Source of the DNA: Novosphingobium profundi
Lineage (GTDB): Bacteria > Pseudomonadota > Alphaproteobacteria > Sphingomonadales > Sphingomonadaceae
Assembly: GCF_020524485.1 (NCBI RefSeq)
Contig: NZ_JAIVLF010000004.1
Coordinates: 248,001-312,000, forward strand
Length of the DNA stretch: 64,000 bases
Reading direction: 5' to 3'
The translations under genes were made by a program, and so were the position numbers. Shown here piece by piece: positions 1-8,358 of the stretch (its first letter is position 1; every line of letters starts with the position of its first letter). The notes under the pieces were generated by a model, which worked only from the letters and a program-made list of their open reading frames with translations, was not told the origin of the DNA and did not search any database.

Positions 1-386
1 GCGAAAGCCGCCTGTCCGGCCTCGAAGTGGCCCGAAAGTTGTTCCAGGCGGGCCAGCGCGCGCCAGCCACGTGCGGCGCTGCCGGGCGCGAAACCGCCCT
101 CTTCGAGCCACGCCCGCGCCTTCTCGCGTTCCCCTTGCGCCAGATAGGCCTCGCCCATCCAGGCCGCGACCTCACCGCGCGATGCCCCATTGCCGAGCGC
201 GGCGCGCAGTTTCATTTCGGCCGCAATGCCATCGCCGCGCGCAAGCGCCGCGCGCGCCTCTGCAATGAGGCCGGAGAGGGGCACCGCCTCTTGCCCGTGC
301 CCCTCTCCGCTACCGGGTAGCGAGCACAGCACCAGCAGCGCCGATACCAGCGCGGCGCGCCCCCACGTCCATCTTCCCACCGTCAT
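1..386 (-). CDS. Exported tetratricopeptide-like protein, C-terminus cut by window edge
   Basis: The open frame reads leftward from an ATG at 386 and runs off the window, so only about 128 residues are visible. The N-terminus has a short basic stretch and a hydrophobic signal-like segment (residues 10-25), followed by Ala/Leu/Glu-rich helical pairs with TPR-like spacing (for example around LIAEARAALARGDG and GEAYLAQGEREKARAWLEE). The start is seven bases downstream of the prsR stop codon, so it belongs to the same operon. TPR proteins (PrsT-type) accompany PrsK/PrsR in XrtA systems, and that is the likeliest identity. The Cys near residue 21 is in a poor lipobox context, so lipidation is uncertain. 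Assignment beyond 'exported TPR protein' is inference. Confidence 0.6.
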   Translation of the reverse strand, partial: MTVGRWTWGRAALVSALLVLCSLPGSGEGHGQEAVPLSGLIAEARAALARGDGIAAEMKLRAALGNGASRGEVAAWMGEAYLAQGEREKARAWLEEGGFAPGSAARGWRALARLEQLSGHFEAGQAAF

Positions 387-393
387 CGGGGCA

Positions 394-1770
394 TCAGGGC
401 TGCAGGTCGTACTGCTTGAGCAGATCATAGAGCGTGGGACGGCTGATCCCGAGCATCTTGGCCGTACTCGAGATATTGCCTTCGCTGCGCGCCAGGGCAT
501 GACGGATCACCTTGCGGTCGGCCTGCTCGCGCGCGGTCTTGAGGTTGAGCGCGTTGATGACCTGCTCGTCAGGATCGGCGAGGTCGAGGTCGCTGGCCGA
601 GACGAGCTTCTCGTCAGCCATGATCACCGCGCGCTTCACCCGGTTCTCCAGTTCGCGCACGTTGCCCTGCCAGGGCCAGGCATCGATCGCGGCCAGGGCA
701 TCGCTGGCAAAGCCGCGCACCTTGGGGTTCATCTCGGCCGCGTAGCGCGCAAGGAAGGTCTTGGCGAGCAGCGTCGCATCGCCGGGGCGCTCGGCCAGAC
801 TGGGAATGCGCACGACGATTTCGGCGAGACGGTAGTACAAATCCTCGCGGAAGCGGCCATCGGCGATCATCGCATCGAGATCCTGGTGGGTGGCGCACAC
901 GATGCGGGTGTCGACCGGGATCGATTCGCGCGAGCCGACCCGCTCGATCACCCGCTCCTGCAGGAAGCGCAGCAGTTTGACCTGGAGCTGGAGCGGGATG
1001 TCGCCCACCTCATCCAGGAACAAGGTCCCGCCCCCGGCCTGCTCGATCTTGCCGGGCGTCGTCTTGACCGCGCCGGTGAAGGCGCCCTTCTCGTGCCCGA
1101 ACAGCTCGCTTTCCAGGAGATTCTCCGGGATCGCAGCGCAGTTGATGGCGACGAACTCGCCGCGCGCCCGGTCGCTCGCATCGTGCAGGCCGCGCGCAAG
1201 CAGTTCCTTGCCGGTCCCACTCGCCCCCAGCAGCATGACCGAGACATTGGTGTTGGCGACGCGTTCGATGGTGCGCGCGACCTTGAGCATTTCGGGAGCG
1301 GCGGTGATCATCCGCCCCAACACCTTTTCTTCCTTCTCGACCTTGGAGGACAGGCGGCGGTTCTCTTCCTCCAGCCGGTGGAGCTGGAGCGCACGGCGCA
1401 CGATGAGACCCAGCGCATCGATGTCGACAGGCTTCTGGTAGAAGTCGTAGGCACCGCGCGCGATGGCGGTCAGCGCGCTTTCGCGCGCGCCATGGCCGCT
1501 GGCGACGATAACCTTGGTGTCGGGCTTGAGCGCCATGATCTCGTCGAGAACGGCGAACCCCTCGCTCGTGCCATCAGGATCGGGCGGCAGCCCCAGGTCG
1601 AGCGTCACCACGTCGGGCGCCTCGGAGCGCAGGAGGGCAAGCGCCGAGGGACGGTCCCCCGCCACGATGACCTCGAAGTCCTCGTAGGCCCACTTGAGCT
1701 GGGCCTGGAGCCCGGCATCGTCCTCGACGATGAGGAGCTTGGGCAGCGACTTTGCGGCAGTATCACTCAT
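394..1770 (-). CDS. prsR: PrsR, PEP-CTERM/XrtA-type sigma-54 response regulator
   Basis: A 458-residue transcription activator. It has a receiver domain at about 10-125 with the phospho-acceptor Asp58 (TLDLG), then a sigma-54-interacting AAA+ domain with Walker A GASGTGKE near 182-189, the sigma-54 contact loop GAFTGA near 229-234 and Walker B FLDEVGD. A Fis-type helix-turn-helix ends the protein (NISSTAKMLGISRPTLYDLL). Known family role: with PrsK it activates sigma-54 promoters of exopolysaccharide and PEP-CTERM genes. A GTG one codon upstream is possible, but the ATG at 1770 overlaps the prsK stop as TGATG, indicating translational coupling. I did not find a convincing -24/-12 sigma-54 promoter inside the window. 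Confidence 0.93.
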   Translation of the reverse strand: MSDTAAKSLPKLLIVEDDAGLQAQLKWAYEDFEVIVAGDRPSALALLRSEAPDVVTLDLGLPPDPDGTSEGFAVLDEIMALKPDTKVIVASGHGARESALTAIARGAYDFYQKPVDIDALGLIVRRALQLHRLEEENRRLSSKVEKEEKVLGRMITAAPEMLKVARTIERVANTNVSVMLLGASGTGKELLARGLHDASDRARGEFVAINCAAIPENLLESELFGHEKGAFTGAVKTTPGKIEQAGGGTLFLDEVGDIPLQLQVKLLRFLQERVIERVGSRESIPVDTRIVCATHQDLDAMIADGRFREDLYYRLAEIVVRIPSLAERPGDATLLAKTFLARYAAEMNPKVRGFASDALAAIDAWPWQGNVRELENRVKRAVIMADEKLVSASDLDLADPDEQVINALNLKTAREQADRKVIRHALARSEGNISSTAKMLGISRPTLYDLLKQYDLQP

Positions 1771-3905
1771 CACGCGACTTTCTGATCATTCTTCGTGAGG
1801 TTCTGGTAGAGATTGGTCGCCTCGCTGAGCGGGATACGCACGACGAAGCGCGACCCCAGCCCCTCGCGCGATTCCACATCGAGCCGCCCGCGCATTGCAC
1901 GCACCAGTTCGCGCGCCTCGTACGCGCCGATCCCGAAGCCTCCGCTCTTGGTTGACACGAAAGGCTTGAACAGACCGTTGCGGACGAACTCGGCAGACAT
2001 GCCACAGCCGGAATCGAGCACCTCGAAGCGGGCATGGAGACCATCGGCAACGACCGAGAGGAAGACAGGGCTATGCGGATCGCTCGCATCGATCCCGTTC
2101 TGGACAAGGTGGACAAGCACCTGTTCGAGCGAATGGCGGTTGGCAGTGATCTCCAGGTCGGGCGAATCCACGGCCACGAACTGCGCGCTGTTCTCGAAAC
2201 TGGTCCCGACCGAGGCCGTTACGTCGCGGGTGCGAATGTTCTCCAGCTTCTCCACCGCGCCGTTACCGTAACGTCCAAGGCGGGCAATCAGCGCGTTCAG
2301 CTTCTCCGAGGAATTGCGCAAGGTCACCAGCATGTCGGCGCGGAAAGCCGGCTTGTCGGCGTGCAGTTCGGCGTTGCGGGCAAGCAGGCTGAACTGGCTC
2401 GCGAGGTTCTTGATGTCGTGCATCACGAAGGCGATGCGGCGGTGGAAGTCATCGAACCGGTTGGCCTCGGCCAGCGCGGTCTGGCTGGCATTTTCCGCAA
2501 GATAGCTTGCCACCTGCTGGCTGATGACGCGCAGGAGATCGAGGTCCTCCCAGTCGAAGGTGCGCGCGAACTGCGGCCGGGCGAGCACCACAAGGCCGAC
2601 CAGGCGCTCGAAGTGAACGAGCGGAATGACCGCCCAGCTGCGCGCATCGGCAAGGAGCCACTGTGGGATCTCGAACGCCGTGTCCGCTTCAGGGGCTGCG
2701 CTGCGGCCGCGTACTTCGTCGAGATCGACAATATAGCCGGTGCGTTCGAGGTAGGACTGGCTCTGCAGCGACATCGCGACACCCGGCACCTCGATCTCGG
2801 GCCAGTTCCAGCGTGCGGCGAGCGTCATCTCGCCCTGCTCACCGGGCGCGAGGAGAAGTCCTGCGGGGCTCTCGAACAGGTCCGCGACCGACTTGACCAC
2901 GCGTTCCCCCAGCGGCGCGGCGTTCTCCCCCCCGCTGCCGATGGTGCGGGTGAAGCGCAGCCATTCCTCGCGGTAATCGTAGCGGTGCTGGAAGAAGTGC
3001 TTGGCCAGCGTCACCTTGAGCCAGCTGCGCAGCTTGCGCGAGGGCAGGACCACCAGCGCAATTGCACTCGCGAGGGTCAGGAAGGCAAGTTCGAGCAGGC
3101 GCGCGAAGTTGCCGCCCGCATAGGACAGCCACTGCGCCACGGCGACCATCCCCACCAGATAGGCCCCGATCACGAGCAGCGAGAAGGTCTGGAACGTGAC
3201 CGCACGCGAAGGACGGATTTTCAGTTCGTCCCGGTTGGCCGCGACCGACAGACCGATGAACATCGCCAGGATCACCGTCGCCACTGCACGCAGGGCCGCC
3301 ACTTCGCGCGGCCAGGCCCCGGCAAGGTACGAGATCGTGTAAAGGTTGAGGTCGAAGGCCCACAGCACAGCGAGGCCAATCGTCGGCCAGCGAAGCGCCG
3401 GGCGCGCATCGTGCGAACAGCCCGCGTAGAGATTGTGGACCAGGACCAGACCGCCCACCGTCACCAGGAGGCGGAACAGGACATTGAATTCGAACGCGAG
3501 GCTTCGCAATTCGGGGGGCAGCGGCAAGGTCATCACGACATAGTCGATGCCCAGGTGCAGAACCTCGACAAAGCACAGCGCCATGACGACAGGTCGGATC
3601 GGCGCAAGCGAGGTGTCACGTCCATCGCCACTGAACAGGCGAAAGACGACATAGAGCCACCCCATGTTGCGCGCGGTCTCGCAGAGCGAGGCGAGGAACG
3701 GCGGCACCGTTCCCACCGCGACAGCCGCGACCGACAGGCTCCACAGGGAAGTCAGGAACAGGGCGAAGAGCGCGGCGCCGCCCGCACCGGCAAGCCGGTG
3801 GCGGCGTGGCCACAGCGAAAGGCCGACAGCCGCCGTCGCAATGGCGCCCGTCAGGTCCAGCGCAATCGCGATCGTCGTCCAGATATCGGGACTGTTCCAG
3901 GCCAT
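1770..3905 (-). CDS. prsK: PrsK, XrtA/PEP-CTERM system membrane histidine kinase
   Basis: About 711 residues. The N-terminal third is a string of roughly eight to nine hydrophobic segments, followed by a GAF-like sensor region (about 320-480) and a histidine-kinase core. The phospho-acceptor box is HDIKN within RIAFVMHDIKNLASQ. The ATP-binding lid shows the N box (LVQNGIDAS), G1 (SGCGMS) and G2 (STKSGGFGIGAYEARE). It is the cognate sensor of PrsR, whose gene begins within the stop codon. The longer reading frame extends upstream into the sugar transferase gene, but the ATG at 3905 overlaps that gene's TGA (TGATG), so this start is chosen; an ATG at 3908 is equally possible. The signal it senses is unknown. 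Confidence 0.92.
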   Translation of the reverse strand: MAWNSPDIWTTIAIALDLTGAIATAAVGLSLWPRRHRLAGAGGAALFALFLTSLWSLSVAAVAVGTVPPFLASLCETARNMGWLYVVFRLFSGDGRDTSLAPIRPVVMALCFVEVLHLGIDYVVMTLPLPPELRSLAFEFNVLFRLLVTVGGLVLVHNLYAGCSHDARPALRWPTIGLAVLWAFDLNLYTISYLAGAWPREVAALRAVATVILAMFIGLSVAANRDELKIRPSRAVTFQTFSLLVIGAYLVGMVAVAQWLSYAGGNFARLLELAFLTLASAIALVVLPSRKLRSWLKVTLAKHFFQHRYDYREEWLRFTRTIGSGGENAAPLGERVVKSVADLFESPAGLLLAPGEQGEMTLAARWNWPEIEVPGVAMSLQSQSYLERTGYIVDLDEVRGRSAAPEADTAFEIPQWLLADARSWAVIPLVHFERLVGLVVLARPQFARTFDWEDLDLLRVISQQVASYLAENASQTALAEANRFDDFHRRIAFVMHDIKNLASQFSLLARNAELHADKPAFRADMLVTLRNSSEKLNALIARLGRYGNGAVEKLENIRTRDVTASVGTSFENSAQFVAVDSPDLEITANRHSLEQVLVHLVQNGIDASDPHSPVFLSVVADGLHARFEVLDSGCGMSAEFVRNGLFKPFVSTKSGGFGIGAYEARELVRAMRGRLDVESREGLGSRFVVRIPLSEATNLYQNLTKNDQKVA

Positions 3906-5290
3906 CATCGCGCTCCCTCGCTCCAGATTACGACCCGCAAGGTCTGCAACAGGATCAGGAGGTCGAGAAAGGGCGTGTAGTTCTTCGCGTAATAGAGATC
4001 GTATTCCAGCTTGTTGCGCGAATCCTCGACCGACGCGCCATAAGGATAGTTGATCTGCGCCCACCCGGTAATTCCGGGTTTGACCATATGGCGCTCGGCA
4101 AAAAAGGGAATGTGCGCTTCCAGGTCAGCCACGAACTCGGGTCGCTCCGGGCGGGGCCCGACGAAGCTCATCTCGCCTTTGAGGACCGTCCAGGCCTGCG
4201 GCAGTTCGTCGATCCGCAGCTTGCGCAGGAAACGGCCAAGCCGGGTGATGCGGGGATCGTCCCTGGTCGCCCATTGCGCTCCGGCCGCTTCCGCATCGCT
4301 GCGCATCGAGCGCAACTTGATGACATCGAAAGGCACACCGAACAGGCCGACACGGGACTGGCGGTAGAAGGCCGGCCCGTTGCTGTCGAGCTTGACGAGG
4401 ACCGCGAAGACCAGGACCACCGGGCCGGTCAGGAGCAGGACGCACGAACTTGCAACGATGTCGAAAAGACGTTTGACCGCGCCGGAAACGGCCCGCCCCG
4501 ACGAAAAGCCATCTGAAAAGATCAGCCAGCTGGGATTGACCGTGTCGAGGTCGATCCGGCCGGTCTCGCGCTCGATCAGGCTGGAGAAATCGTTGACGTG
4601 GACGCCGGCGGTCTTGATCCGCAGCAGGTCCTTGAGCGGCATCGCGTTGCGCCGCTCTTGCAGCGCCAGCACGACTTCGCTGACCCCCAGGCTCTCGACG
4701 AAGCGGGTAAGGTTCTCGATCTCGGCGCGCGGGGTCGCCCCCTCCACGCAGGGCGCGCCCTCGTTCATGTCGACGAAACCGGCGACCGCGAAGCCGCTTT
4801 CCGGACGCCTGGAAAGCACCTCGATGCGCCGCGCACGCGCGCCCGAACCCAGCACCAGGACGCGGCGCCGGAACACGGCGGAGCCGAAAGCGGCGTGGAA
4901 GAAGAGCCGGTTGCCCATCAACAGCACGATCGCCAGGCCCATCGAATAGACAAGGGTGGAGCGCCAGAACTGCTCGGTGGCCACAACAAAGTCAACGAAG
5001 GCCAGCGCGATCACGCCCAGCGAGACCGCAACGAGCAGGCGCGCGGCGGCAAATCGCATGGAACGAAGCGCCTCCGAGGCATAGACGCCGACCGAAACCA
5101 TCGCGAGGATCATGACCGCCCCGAAAGCGCCGTGTGCGGCTATACGCGCCAGCAGCGAGCCCATGTCCATACCGATCTGCATCGCCCGCAAGCGCCAGGA
5201 CAGCTCGTTCGCGAGGACCAGCAAGGCGAAGTCGACGATACACAGCAGGATCACCGCGTAGGGGATATAGTGTTTGAAAAGCCGGACCAT
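3905..5290 (-). CDS. XrtA-associated priming sugar transferase (EpsB/TIGR03013 type)
   Basis: 461 residues. Hydrophobic segments fill roughly residues 8-130, a Rossmann-like region follows (VLVLGSGARARRIEVL), and the last 200 residues form a bacterial sugar transferase domain: KRLFDIVAS, FYRQSRVGLFGVPFDVIKLR, RLGRFLRKLRIDELPQ, MSFVGPRPERPEF and KPGITGWAQI. Family role: transfer of the first sugar phosphate to undecaprenyl phosphate at the inner membrane, starting EPS repeat-unit assembly. It is the first gene of the epsB-prsK-prsR-TPR operon and would feed the export machinery encoded 21 kb away at 26-45 kb. The sugar cannot be deduced from sequence. Confidence 0.9.
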   Translation of the reverse strand: MVRLFKHYIPYAVILLCIVDFALLVLANELSWRLRAMQIGMDMGSLLARIAAHGAFGAVMILAMVSVGVYASEALRSMRFAAARLLVAVSLGVIALAFVDFVVATEQFWRSTLVYSMGLAIVLLMGNRLFFHAAFGSAVFRRRVLVLGSGARARRIEVLSRRPESGFAVAGFVDMNEGAPCVEGATPRAEIENLTRFVESLGVSEVVLALQERRNAMPLKDLLRIKTAGVHVNDFSSLIERETGRIDLDTVNPSWLIFSDGFSSGRAVSGAVKRLFDIVASSCVLLLTGPVVLVFAVLVKLDSNGPAFYRQSRVGLFGVPFDVIKLRSMRSDAEAAGAQWATRDDPRITRLGRFLRKLRIDELPQAWTVLKGEMSFVGPRPERPEFVADLEAHIPFFAERHMVKPGITGWAQINYPYGASVEDSRNKLEYDLYYAKNYTPFLDLLILLQTLRVVIWSEGAR

Positions 5291-5587
5291 CGCCTCGGGT
5301 CGCTATCCTTGTGCATGTTAACACGTGTGACCCCAGCTTAACGCCAAGGCGTAAACTGTCGGTAAAACTAACACGTCACTACCGGCTTGAGGGCTGGACA
5401 CAAGGACGAAAATCCCGGATCATGGCGCTTTCAGAGCTATTCCCTGCGCCAAATGTCGGCACATTTTACAGGAATGTACAGCACGTCAGAGGGCGCCCGG
5501 CACCTTTCCGGGACTGGCTGTAAACCATGCGCTAACCACGAGAGGAAACCATGGTGTTACGCGCCTCACGGTAGAGGCCGCGCTGCC
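5291..5587. promoter_or_regulatory. Divergent intergenic region between the EPS initiation operon and the orphan gene at 5588
   Basis: 297 bases, AT-richer than its flanks, which must hold promoters for both directions. Visible structures are a GTTAAC site at 5318-5323 followed by ACGTGT, and an imperfect dyad TTAACGCC-AA-GGCGTAA at about 5339-5355. No good -24/-12 or -35/-10 pair could be fixed by eye. Control of the prsK/prsR operon probably lies here. Confidence 0.4.
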
Positions 5588-6124
5588 ATGACAGGAATAC
5601 GCACCAGCCGCGCGTCAGCCGGCAAACTCTCGCTCAAGCAGATCTCGGTACACTTCGCGGCCATCACGCTCGTCGCCACGGGCATGCTGGCCGTGTTCGC
5701 CGACGGCGAGCGCAGCAAGGCGGCCCTCGCCGCCGCGGCCGCGCATGAGGCCGACGCGGAGGACGCGATCGGCCAGGCCGCAAAAGGCGCGGCCAAGAAC
5801 CTCATCAAGATACGCCCCCGCCGCGAAACGGCCGGGCAGTTCGGCCCGGACCCGGTGCTGCGCCCTGCCCCAACGGGCGCGATGGCCTATGCCCAGAGCC
5901 ACGAAGCGCGCCATGAGCCCGGCTACGAACCCGGCCCGGACCTCCTGCCCACATCCCCCCTCGCGCAGTCGGCACCTCCGGCCAATCTGCCGCCGGGCAT
6001 GACACTCGAGGAATGGCTGGCCCTGCACGAAGAGGAGCGCGGCGACCTGCCCGCCATTCGCCTTGGCCCCGATGACCTGCGGACGATGGGCGCCCTGCCC
6101 TTGTCCGGCCAGCCCGCCGGCTGA
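5588..6124 (+). CDS. Membrane-anchored hypothetical protein, Pro/Ala/Glu-rich
   Basis: 178 residues from the ATG at 5588. A basic N-terminus precedes one hydrophobic segment (about residues 20-38, HFAAITLVATGMLAVF). The rest is Ala-, Pro- and Glu-rich and probably extracytoplasmic, with low-complexity character and a short ordered motif near the end (LPPGMTLEEWLALHEEE). I recognise no domain. It is divergent from the EPS initiation operon and convergent with the amidohydrolase. An overlapping antisense frame is open over the same stretch, but the hydrophobic anchor and start context favour this strand. Upstream bases 5549-5587 contain only a weak ribosome-binding site (AGAGGAAACC lies 35 bases away). 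Confidence 0.5.
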   Translation: MTGIRTSRASAGKLSLKQISVHFAAITLVATGMLAVFADGERSKAALAAAAAHEADAEDAIGQAAKGAAKNLIKIRPRRETAGQFGPDPVLRPAPTGAMAYAQSHEARHEPGYEPGPDLLPTSPLAQSAPPANLPPGMTLEEWLALHEEERGDLPAIRLGPDDLRTMGALPLSGQPAG

Positions 6125-6147
6125 CCAAACAAGAGCCACAGGCGCGC

Positions 6148-7491
6148 CTACTTCTTGCCCAGGATATCAAGCGCGGTGAGCGTCAACGTCTCCGCGCCCG
6201 AGCCGATGACCTTGTCCGCTTCGGGTGCCCAGAACGCACTGTGGAGCGAGGGCAAGGGCGGCCCTCCTTCCTGCGCGGCCTGGTAGGCCGCCTCGGGCAC
6301 GCCGCCCACCCAGAAGATGATCGACTTGATGTTCTCCTCGTCAGCGCGGCGGTATTCGCCGAAGTCCTCCCCGCCCATCACGGACGGGAGTTCGCCGACC
6401 TTGTCGGCCCCCATCTTCGCCTGGAGCCGCCCCAGCGTTTCTTCCGTGAATTCGGGCGAATTCCAGGTTGCCCGAGTATAGAGCTCTTTCCAGCTCACCT
6501 CGGGCAGGTCCTCTTCAGGGACACCGGCCGCCAGCGCTTCGCCGCGTGCGATCCGCTGGATACCCTCCAGCAGCTTGGCGCGCGTTTCATCCGAGTAGCT
6601 GCGCACGGTCAGTTCCAGCTTGGCGCTGGAGGAGATGACGTTGTGCTTCGTGCCTGCGTGGAACGAACCGACTGTCACCACGACCGAGTCCTTGGGATCG
6701 ATCTCGCGGGACGCCAGGGTCTGCAGCTTCATGACGATCGAACTGGCCAGCACAATGGGGTCGATCGTGGTGTGGGGGTAAGCTCCGTGCCCGCCGCGCC
6801 CCTTGACGAGAATGTCCACGCTGTCGACATTCGCCAGCGCCCAGCCCACGGCCGCGCCGACCTTGCCCGCTTCCATTCCGGCGGAATCGTGAAAGGCCAG
6901 CGCATAGTCCGGCTTGGGAAAGCGCGAATAGAGGCCGTCTGCCAGCATCGCGCGCGCACCGGTGCCCATTTCCTCGGCAGGCTGGCCGACCATAACGAGC
7001 GTGCCCGACCACGCCTCGCGCCGAGCCGAAAGCAGTCGCGCCGTCTCGATCCAGGCGGTCATGTGGGTGTCATGGCCGCAGGCGTGCATGATGCCACTTT
7101 CCACTCCGGCCGTGGATACCCCCTTCATCTTCGAGGCAAAGGGAAGGCCGGTCTGCTCGGTCACGGGAAGGCCATCCATGTCCGCGCGGATAAGAACCGT
7201 GGGGCCCTCGCCGTTGCGCATGACTGCAACGATGCCCGTGCCGCCCACGCCCTCCGTCACCTCAAACCCGGCCTCGCGCGCGGCCTTGGCCATGATCCCG
7301 GCGCTGCGCGTCTCCTGCATCGAGAGCTCCGGGTGCGCGTGCAGATCGCGGTAGATCTCCATGAGCGAAGGCATGTCAGCAGTGATCGCCTGCGCGACCT
7401 CGTTGTCCCCCTGCGCCGCCACAGGTGAGGAGGTAAAGCCCAGCGCCGTTCCGGCGGCCAGGGCCAAGCGAAGCATGTCAAGATGTCCCAT
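6148..7491 (-). CDS. Exported M20-family amidohydrolase (amidase/deacylase)
   Basis: 447 residues with an N-terminal signal peptide (MLRLALAAGTALGF.. ending near AAQ), so it likely acts in the periplasm. M20/AbgB-HipO landmarks are visible: RDLHAHPELS near the start, VLIRADMDGLPV, the metal-binding HACGHDTHM, the catalytic pair GQPAEEMG, the dimerisation lid GRGGHGAYPHTTIDP and a late metal ligand in VMGGEDFGEY. The family hydrolyses N-acyl amino acids or amino-acid amides using two metal ions; the true substrate is unknown. A start at 7476 would give a tighter signal peptide. It stands alone between the orphan gene and the tRNA. Confidence 0.88.
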   Translation of the reverse strand: MGHLDMLRLALAAGTALGFTSSPVAAQGDNEVAQAITADMPSLMEIYRDLHAHPELSMQETRSAGIMAKAAREAGFEVTEGVGGTGIVAVMRNGEGPTVLIRADMDGLPVTEQTGLPFASKMKGVSTAGVESGIMHACGHDTHMTAWIETARLLSARREAWSGTLVMVGQPAEEMGTGARAMLADGLYSRFPKPDYALAFHDSAGMEAGKVGAAVGWALANVDSVDILVKGRGGHGAYPHTTIDPIVLASSIVMKLQTLASREIDPKDSVVVTVGSFHAGTKHNVISSSAKLELTVRSYSDETRAKLLEGIQRIARGEALAAGVPEEDLPEVSWKELYTRATWNSPEFTEETLGRLQAKMGADKVGELPSVMGGEDFGEYRRADEENIKSIIFWVGGVPEAAYQAAQEGGPPLPSLHSAFWAPEADKVIGSGAETLTLTALDILGKK

Positions 7492-7574
7492 GCGCGCAAG
7501 GCTATGGAATGCCCTGTAAAAGGCAAGGGCTCATAACGCTCTGGGAAAAGGCTGCCCCCCGGCAGATGCCGGTG

Positions 7575-7658
7575 TGGTGCCCCTGGCCCGACTCGAACGG
7601 GCACGCCTTTCGACAAACGATTTTGAGTCGTTCGCGTCTACCATTCCGCCACAGGGGC
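7575..7658 (-). tRNA. tRNA-Leu, anticodon CAA
   Basis: Read on the minus strand, the acceptor strand GCCCCTG at the 5' end pairs with CAGGGGC at the 3' end, followed by discriminator A and an encoded CCA. The anticodon stem AACGA/TCGTT encloses the loop CTCAAAA, giving anticodon CAA (codon UUG). A variable arm of the class II type lies before the T stem, and the T loop is GTTCGAGTC. Total length with CCA is 84. Confidence 0.95.
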
Positions 7659-7761
7659 ACGGGATGAGGCCAGACGCTTAGCGGCAGCCATCGGCGCATT
7701 CAAGAGGCCAATGTGCGAATACCCACCGGGACGGACATTTGCGCCGGTCCGGGTCTTTTTC

Positions 7762-8139
7762 TCAGAATTCCCAATCAAGTGCGACGTGGAGCAATTGCCG
7801 CTTCATGGCACCCTTGCGCGATCCGATCGAGCCGATCTCGAAGCGCGGCCCATCCTCACCTGTGGCGTACTGCCAACGCAGCTTGATCTTTTCGGCGTCC
7901 GCTTCGGGAGCCGGGCCAAGCGCGACGCGCTCGCTACGCTCCCGCGTATTCAAGGGCTTGGCGGATAGGGAAAATCCACGAAGGTCGAGACGTGAGCCCG
8001 GCGACGAGGGGCTTGCCGAAGAGGCGACGAGTGCCAGCGGAACTACGCCCTTCGCGACAGGCTCTCCCGCATGAACAGCGGCGGCCGGGATGCATGCCCC
8101 GATGCCAAGAGCCAAGCAAAGGACGTTCCTGATCGCCAT
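7762..8139 (-). CDS. Small exported hypothetical protein
   Basis: 125 residues from the ATG at 8139, preceded by a good ribosome-binding sequence (GGGGAGGTGG). Residues 1-28 form a clear signal peptide (MAIRNVLCLALGIGACIPAA, cleaved after VHA). The mature part is short, with the C-terminal stretch MKRQLLHVALDWEF, which looks like a final membrane beta-strand ending in Phe. It could be a small outer-membrane-associated protein, but that is inference. It lies just downstream of the suhB terminator region and upstream of the tRNA gene on the same strand. No family was recognised. Confidence 0.5.
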   Translation of the reverse strand: MAIRNVLCLALGIGACIPAAAVHAGEPVAKGVVPLALVASSASPSSPGSRLDLRGFSLSAKPLNTRERSERVALGPAPEADAEKIKLRWQYATGEDGPRFEIGSIGSRKGAMKRQLLHVALDWEF

Positions 8140-8308
8140 TCCACCTCCCCGGACCAGCACTACGTAAGTACCACGTAGAAACGGCGTGGGGAATACGACA
8201 GTTCCCGGCAAGACCGGGAAAGGCACATAAAAATACTCTGGAAGGGGATACTAAGCCCCCATTTCCAACGCGTTGGGCCGCTCGAAAAAAATCGCTGCGC
8301 CCGACACG

Positions 8309-8333
8309 AAAAAGGGCGGCCAAAGCCGCCCTT
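8309..8333 (-). terminator. Rho-independent terminator of the efp-suhB operon
   Basis: On the minus strand, AAGGGCGGC and GCCGCCCTT form a nine-base stem with a four-base loop, followed directly by a run of T residues. It begins about 25 bases after the suhB stop codon. Confidence 0.8.
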
Positions 8334-8358
8334 CCCCGATCCGGATCCTCCGCGCGGC

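Noticed and set aside
190..1785. Plus-strand frame opposite prsR
   Set aside because: prsR has receiver, AAA+ and helix-turn-helix motifs; the antisense frame has none.
2034..3980. Plus-strand frame opposite prsK
   Set aside because: Low-complexity Arg/Gln/His composition typical of antisense frames; prsK is well supported.
5291..5587. Search for a -24/-12 sigma-54 promoter controlled by PrsR
   Set aside because: Fragments such as CGGCAC and GGGCAA occur, but none has the GG-N10-GC spacing. The same was true before the export lipoprotein gene at 39369-39548.
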